DNA of 8,668 nucleotides from Ornithinimicrobium sp. (lineage in GTDB: Bacteria > Actinomycetota > Actinomycetes > Actinomycetales > Dermatophilaceae), in contig JASKZT010000131.1 in the NCBI GenBank assembly GCA_030145965.1, forward strand, positions 1 through 8,668, given 5' to 3'. Below the pieces are notes generated by a model, which worked only from the letters and a program-made list of their open reading frames with translations, was not told the origin of the DNA and did not search any database. The position numbers and the translations under genes were made by a program. This document shows positions 5,559-8,668 of this stretch, in pieces. Every line of letters starts with the position of its first letter. Position 1 is the stretch's first letter.

Positions 5559-7097
5559 CTGCCCCACCGCCTCCTGCTCGGCCTCCTCGGCGGTGTCGCG
5601 CTCTGGCTCGCCTTCCCGGGGCACGACGTGTGGTGGCTCGCGCCCGTGGGCTGCGCGGCCCTCGCGCTGGCCACGGCCGGCGCCCGCTGGTGGGCCGGTG
5701 CGCTCGCGGGCCTCCTGCTCGGGGTGGCGTGGTTCGCGCCGATGTTCACCTGGGCCGGCACCTATGCGGGGCCTGGCCCGTGGATCGCGATGAGCCTGGC
5801 CTCCGCGCTCTACCCCGCCGCCCTGGGCGCCGTCCTCGCCGTGCTCCAGCGCGGGGGGCGGGTGCGCCCCGTCGTCGGTGCGGCGGCCTGGGCCCTCATG
5901 GAGCACGGGCGCGCCACGACCCCCTTCGGCGGCTTCCCCTGGGCCCGGCTCGGCTTCAGCCAGGCCGACTCCCCGATGCTGGGCGCGGTGAGCGTGGTCT
6001 CCCTCACCGGGCTGGGGCTGCTCGTGGCGCTCGTCGGCGGGCTGCTCGCGCTCGTCGTGCAGCGTCTGGCCGACCCCCGCCAGCGCCGGGCGGTGCGGGC
6101 GGTGGTCCCGGCGGTCGCCGCTCTCGGGCTCGTCCTCGCCCCGACCCTCGTGCCGCGGCCGACGGCCGGCGAGGCGCTCACGGTGGCGGCGGTCCAGGGC
6201 GACCTGCCCGAGGGCTACACCCGGACCCTGACCGCCGACGCCGGCGCGGTGCTGCGGCGCTACACCGACCGCACCGCCGACCTCGCCGAGGAGGTCCGCG
6301 CCGGGCGCACCCCCGACCCCGACCTCGTGCTGTGGCCGGAGGGCGCCAGCGACCTCGACCCGCTGCACGCGGCCCACGGCGCCGAGGTGGAACGGCGCAT
6401 CATGGCCGCCGTCGACGACGTCGGGACACCGGTCGTCCTCGGCGCCACCTCGCGCCGCGGCGGGGACGATCCGGCCAACCTGCAGCTGAGCTACCTGCCC
6501 GGCGAGGGCCTGGACCGCACCTACGCCAAGGTCTACCTCGCACCCTTCGGGGAGTTCATGCCCCTGCGCCCGATCATGCGTCACCTCAGCCCCTGGGTGG
6601 ACCGCCTCGCCGACTTCACGCCCGGCGACCAGCCCGGGGTCATGGCCGTGCCGCTCCACGACGGCCGCGAGGTCGTCCTGGGCCTGGCCATCTGCTTCGA
6701 GGTCGTCGTCGACCCGGCGATGCGTGACGTGGTCACCGGGGGAGCGGAGCTGCTCGTGGTCCCCACCAGCAACGCGTGGTTCGGCGAGGGTGACCAGGCC
6801 GTGCAGCACATCGCCGCCTCCCGCGTCCGGGCCGTCGAGTACGGCCGCTCGCTCGTCCACATCAGCAACGTCGGGGTGTCCGGCCTCATCACCCCCGACG
6901 GCGTCGTCCACCAGCGCACCGGCCTCTTCACCGAGGCCACGCTCGTCGACCGCCTGCCGCTGCGCACGGAGCAGACCCTGGCGGTGCGCACCGGCCCGTG
7001 GGTGGCGCCCGTGGCCGCCGTCACCGTGCTGATCGGCCTGCTGGGCGGCCTCCTGCGCCGTCCCGGGCGCGACGGCGCACGTAGGCTGCCCCGGTGA
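5556..7097 (+). CDS. lnt: apolipoprotein N-acyltransferase
   Basis: This polytopic membrane enzyme transfers a fatty acid from phospholipid to the amino group of the lipid-modified N-terminal cysteine of lipoproteins. At 513 residues it has normal family length. Hydrophobic segments cover roughly residues 5-200 (about six or seven helices), then an extracytoplasmic nitrilase-like domain (about 207-470), then a last helix (about 482-500) and a basic tail. The nitrilase triad is visible as E262 (WPEG), K325 (TYAKVYLAPFGEFMP) and C380 (LAICFE), with E333 in PFGEF and NAWFG at 406-410. The GTG start is set by the first hydrophobic helix and the TAGGCT element six bases upstream. The stop overlaps the ppm1 GTG in GTGA. 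In mycobacteria Lnt and Ppm1 form one protein; here they are separate adjacent genes. All catalytic residues are intact. Confidence 0.95.
   Translation: MLPHRLLLGLLGGVALWLAFPGHDVWWLAPVGCAALALATAGARWWAGALAGLLLGVAWFAPMFTWAGTYAGPGPWIAMSLASALYPAALGAVLAVLQRGGRVRPVVGAAAWALMEHGRATTPFGGFPWARLGFSQADSPMLGAVSVVSLTGLGLLVALVGGLLALVVQRLADPRQRRAVRAVVPAVAALGLVLAPTLVPRPTAGEALTVAAVQGDLPEGYTRTLTADAGAVLRRYTDRTADLAEEVRAGRTPDPDLVLWPEGASDLDPLHAAHGAEVERRIMAAVDDVGTPVVLGATSRRGGDDPANLQLSYLPGEGLDRTYAKVYLAPFGEFMPLRPIMRHLSPWVDRLADFTPGDQPGVMAVPLHDGREVVLGLAICFEVVVDPAMRDVVTGGAELLVVPTSNAWFGEGDQAVQHIAASRVRAVEYGRSLVHISNVGVSGLITPDGVVHQRTGLFTEATLVDRLPLRTEQTLAVRTGPWVAPVAAVTVLIGLLGGLLRRPGRDGARRLPR
7079..7096 (+). promoter_or_regulatory. 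possible leaderless -10 element at the ppm1 start
   Basis: TAGGCT (7082-7087) ends six bases before the ppm1 GTG (7094), exactly as at lnt, and is embedded in the same ten bases ACGTAGGCTG. It lies inside the last codons of lnt (ARRLPR). A second, internal leaderless transcript for ppm1 is plausible. A -35 is not evident, and coupled translation from the lnt mRNA would work without it. Confidence 0.4.
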
Positions 7098-7891
7098 CCC
7101 CGACCCGCCCCGTCCTCGACCGCGTGTGCGTCTGCGTGCCGACCTACGACGAGGCCGGCAACGTGGAGATGATCGTCCGCCGCCTGCGGGCGGCCGTGCC
7201 CCGGGCCGACGTGCTCGTCCTCGACGACGCCAGCCCGGACGGCACCGGGGACATCGCCGACCGGATCGCGGCCCGGGACCCGCAGGTGCACGTCCTGCAC
7301 CGCCCCGGCAAGCAGGGTCTCGGCCCGGCCTACCTGGCCGGCTTCGCCTGGGCCCTCGAGCGCGGCTACGACGCCGTCGTCGAGATCGACGCGGACGGCT
7401 CGCACCAGCCCGAGCAACTGCCCTCGCTGCTGGCGGCGGCCGCCGACGCCGACGTCGTCATCGGCTCGCGGTGGGTGCCCGGCGGGTCGGTGCACAACTG
7501 GCCCTGGCACCGCCGGGTGCTCTCGGTCGGGGCCAACACCTACGCCCGGCTGCTCCTGGGCATCGCCGTGCGCGACTCGACCGCTGGCTTCCGCGTCTAC
7601 CGGCTCGCCGCCCTGCGCTCCATGGACACCGGCGCCGTCGCCTCCCAGGGCTACTGCTTCCAGGTGGACCTCACCCTCCGCGCGCTCGACCGGGGGCTGA
7701 CGGTGGTGGAGGTGCCGGTCGCCTTCGTCGAGCGCGAGGTCGGGGAGTCCAAGATGGACGACTCGATCGTCCGGGAGGCCGCCCTGCGCGTCGGTGCCTG
7801 GGGCGTGCGCAGACGCTCCCGCCAGGTGCGGGAACGTCTGGGGCGGGTGCGACGTTCGACCGGGTGGCACCACCTGGAGGAGACGACGTGA
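7094..7891 (+). CDS. ppm1: polyprenol monophosphomannose synthase (DPM1-like GT2 glycosyltransferase)
   Basis: The product (265 residues) transfers mannose from GDP-mannose to polyprenyl phosphate on the cytoplasmic face of the membrane, supplying the donor for protein and lipoglycan mannosylation. It is a GT-A fold GT2 enzyme. Visible motifs are VPTYDEAGNV (15-24), DDASPDGT (44-51), the metal-binding DAD in EIDADGSH (97-104), IGSRWVPGG (123-131), RDSTAGFRVYR (160-170) and EVGESKM (215-221). It lacks transmembrane helices, so it is the soluble single-domain type, as in Streptomyces, unlike the mycobacterial fusion with Lnt. It overlaps lnt by four bases (GTGA) and fxsA by four bases (GTGA). 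The GT2 dolichol-phosphate mannosyltransferase class is certain. A sugar other than mannose cannot be fully excluded, but the lnt linkage strongly favours this function. Confidence 0.92.
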   Translation: MTPTRPVLDRVCVCVPTYDEAGNVEMIVRRLRAAVPRADVLVLDDASPDGTGDIADRIAARDPQVHVLHRPGKQGLGPAYLAGFAWALERGYDAVVEIDADGSHQPEQLPSLLAAAADADVVIGSRWVPGGSVHNWPWHRRVLSVGANTYARLLLGIAVRDSTAGFRVYRLAALRSMDTGAVASQGYCFQVDLTLRALDRGLTVVEVPVAFVEREVGESKMDDSIVREAALRVGAWGVRRRSRQVRERLGRVRRSTGWHHLEETT

Positions 7892-8436
7892 GCGCTGGAC
7901 CCCCGCCCCGACGCCGTGGAGGCGTGCTGCGCTGGCTGCTCGCCGGCCTGATCCTGCTGCCCCTCCTCGAGATCGTCGTCCTCGTGGCGGTGGGGCAGTG
8001 GATCGGCGTGCTGTGGACGATCGCCCTCCTCGTCGGGATGGCGGTGCTCGGCGTGTGGATCTCCCGCCGCGAGACGGGGCGGGCGCTGCGCTCCCTGCGG
8101 CGGACGGTGGAGTCGGGCAGGATGCCCACCGACGAGGCCGCGGACGCGATGCTCGTCATCCTCGGCGGCTTCCTGCTCGTCCTGCCCGGGTTCCTCACCG
8201 ACGTCGTGGGCCTGCTCATGGTCCTGCCCTTCACCCGGCCGGCCGCGCGCCGGCTCCTGCAGCTGCTCGCGGCCCGTCAGGCCGCCCGGCTCGCCGCCGC
8301 CCACCCCGCCCCACCACGCCCGCGCCGCCGCCCCTCCGCGCCGGGCGCGGGGGACGTCATCGAGGGTGAGATCCTCGGCGACGAGCCGCCCCCCGGCGGT
8401 CGGCCGGGGGAGGGGCCGACGCCCCTCGGTCGCTGA
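7888..8436 (+). CDS. fxsA: FxsA-family small membrane protein
   Basis: This is a 182-residue integral membrane protein. Two hydrophobic helices lie near residues 13-35 and 38-58, followed by RRETG (60-64) and an amphipathic linker, and then the family signature GGFLLVLPGFLTDVVGLL at 93-110, which continues to about 115. A basic and proline-rich cytoplasmic tail contains the conserved-looking DVIEGEI (156-162). The GTG start overlaps the ppm1 stop (GTGA) and has GGAGGAG (7876-7882), five bases away. FxsA was named in E. coli, where excess protein relieves F-plasmid exclusion of phage T7. Its normal cellular role is unclear, and nothing here adds a substrate. Its place next to lnt, ppm1 and rbpA is shared with other actinobacteria. 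A hairpin lies 12 bases after its stop. Confidence 0.92.
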   Translation: MSAGPPPRRRGGVLRWLLAGLILLPLLEIVVLVAVGQWIGVLWTIALLVGMAVLGVWISRRETGRALRSLRRTVESGRMPTDEAADAMLVILGGFLLVLPGFLTDVVGLLMVLPFTRPAARRLLQLLAARQAARLAAAHPAPPRPRRRPSAPGAGDVIEGEILGDEPPPGGRPGEGPTPLGR

Positions 8437-8448
8437 CCCGACGCACCG

Positions 8449-8473
8449 CCGGGGCGCGCTCGACTGGCCCCGG
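8449..8473 (+). terminator. hairpin after fxsA
   Basis: CCGGGGC (8449-8455) pairs with GCCCCGG (8467-8473) across an 11-base loop, starting 12 bases after the fxsA stop. No T-run follows. A competing stem CCGGTC/GACCGG (8470-8475 with 8483-8488) sits right behind it. Either could end the lnt-ppm1-fxsA transcript, though weakly. Confidence 0.35.
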
Positions 8474-8488
8474 TCGCCCCCGGACCGG

Positions 8489-8494
8489 TATGAT
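8489..8494 (+). promoter_or_regulatory. candidate housekeeping -10 box upstream of rbpA
   Basis: TATGAT is a near-consensus -10 hexamer standing alone in GC-rich DNA, which would start a transcript near 8501 and give rbpA a leader of about 150 bases. No convincing -35 is present 16-18 bases upstream (GGCCCC), so this is a weak call. Confidence 0.35.
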
Positions 8495-8516
8495 CGGATG
8501 TCCTTCCCTTCCGCCC

Positions 8517-8532
8517 GCCGTCGGCCGACGGC
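8517..8532. repeat. 16-bp perfect palindrome upstream of rbpA
   Basis: GCCGTCGGCCGACGGC is perfectly symmetric and lies 22 bases upstream of the ECF-type -35 and downstream of the TATGAT box. It could be an operator, or the RNA could fold into a 6-bp stem with a GGCC loop. Its all-but-two G/C composition makes chance occurrence more likely than for the palindrome at 5357. Confidence 0.35.
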
Positions 8533-8554
8533 CGCCCTGCAGCGCGTGCGGACG

Positions 8555-8580
8555 GGAACACCGTGACCGTCGACCGCGTT
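8555..8580 (+). promoter_or_regulatory. ECF sigma (SigR/SigH-type) promoter for rbpA
   Basis: GGAAC (8555-8559), 18 bases, then GTT (8578-8580) matches the thiol-oxidative-stress sigma consensus (GGAAT/C-N16-19-GTT). Transcription would start near 8587-8590, leaving a leader of about 65 bases. In Streptomyces coelicolor rbpA is a known SigR target, so the match at this gene is meaningful. SigE-type factors share a similar consensus and cannot be told apart from sequence alone. Confidence 0.7.
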
Positions 8581-8590
8581 GAACACCGTG
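8556..8590 (+). repeat. 10-bp direct repeat GAACACCGTG
   Basis: GAACACCGTG occurs at 8556-8565 and again at 8581-8590, 25 bp apart. The first copy overlaps the -35 element of the ECF promoter and the second covers the predicted transcription start. It may be a binding site pair, a small tandem duplication or chance. Confidence 0.45.
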
Positions 8591-8651
8591 GAGCACGTCA
8601 CACGACCGAACGATCGACTATCTCCGTGTCCCTGACACGATTGGAGTGCAC

Positions 8652-8668
8652 ATGGCTGAGAGGTCCCT
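8652..8668 (+). CDS. rbpA: RNA polymerase-binding protein RbpA, first codons only
   Basis: Only ATG GCT GAG AGG TCC CT is visible (MAERSL, the last codon incomplete). RbpA of Micrococcales begins MAERSLRG or similar. The small RbpA protein binds the principal sigma factor and RNA polymerase and stabilises open complexes. Three things support the call: the N-terminal residues, the fxsA/ppm1 neighbourhood where rbpA normally lies in actinobacteria, and the SigR-type promoter upstream. The start is set by TTGGAG at 8641-8646, five bases before the ATG. The gene continues beyond the window. Confidence 0.75.

Noticed and set aside
5297..6727. A plus-strand open frame from ATG 5297 through lnt in another frame
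   Set aside because: It crosses the promoter, operator and hairpin region and then shadows lnt. The composition is Arg/Pro/Gly-rich noise.
5091..6911. A 606-residue minus-strand open frame across kal, the gap and lnt
   Set aside because: It is antisense to lnt with shadow-like composition, and it runs through the gap without a ribosome site or a family motif.
8498..8566. A 22-codon open frame (start MSFPSARRRP) upstream of rbpA
   Set aside because: Its ATG would lie at or before the start point predicted from TATGAT and it has no ribosome site. The stop overlaps the ECF -35 region, and nothing supports translation.

Overview
The window is very GC-rich, with dense codons and a strong G/C third-position bias. 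Gene starts are often GTG and stop/start overlaps of 1 to 4 bases are common, as expected of a high-GC actinobacterium. The downstream order lnt, ppm1 (polyprenol-phosphate mannosyltransferase), fxsA, rbpA is an actinobacterial neighbourhood, and the RbpA start MAERSL fits Micrococcales. A member of the Intrasporangiaceae/Ornithinimicrobiaceae range is my guess, not something the sequence proves.

Region 1 (1-5209) is a tightly packed plus-strand operon for the clostridial-type 'lysine fermentation' route. It holds the 3' part of kdd (3,5-diaminohexanoate dehydrogenase), a YtcJ-like metal amidohydrolase, kamD and kamE (AdoCbl/PLP-dependent lysine 5,6-aminomutase alpha and beta subunits) and kal (3-aminobutyryl-CoA ammonia-lyase). 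KamDE moves the terminal amino group of D-lysine or beta-lysine, Kdd oxidatively deaminates the resulting 3,5-diaminohexanoate, a cleavage enzyme (Kce, not in the window, probably upstream) would make 3-aminobutyryl-CoA, and Kal releases ammonia to give crotonyl-CoA. The amidohydrolase has no place in the textbook pathway and is the main functional unknown.

Region 2 (5210-5555) is a 346-base gap. It opens with a perfect 10-bp hairpin just after kal. Next comes a well-formed housekeeping-type promoter (TTGACA-N18-TACGTT) overlapped by phased inverted and direct repeats and by a 16-bp perfect palindrome at the predicted start point. A structured stretch ending in another perfect 10-bp hairpin follows. 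This could be a small RNA gene or a regulated long leader for lnt. A second -10-like element sits 6 bases before the lnt GTG, so a leaderless lnt transcript is also likely.

Region 3 (5556-8436) is an envelope operon: lnt (apolipoprotein N-acyltransferase), ppm1 and fxsA (small membrane protein), each overlapping the next by 4 bases. The 10-base sequence ACGTAGGCTG lies at the same distance before the GTG starts of both lnt and ppm1.

Region 4 (8437-8668) holds a hairpin after fxsA, a candidate -10, a 16-bp palindrome, a strong ECF-type (SigR/SigH-like) promoter GGAAC-N18-GTT, and the first codons of rbpA, the RNA polymerase-binding protein. No tRNA, rRNA, insertion sequence, prophage or CRISPR was seen. 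The coding regions are ordinary in type; the most unusual material is the amidohydrolase and the intergenic region at 5288-5502.
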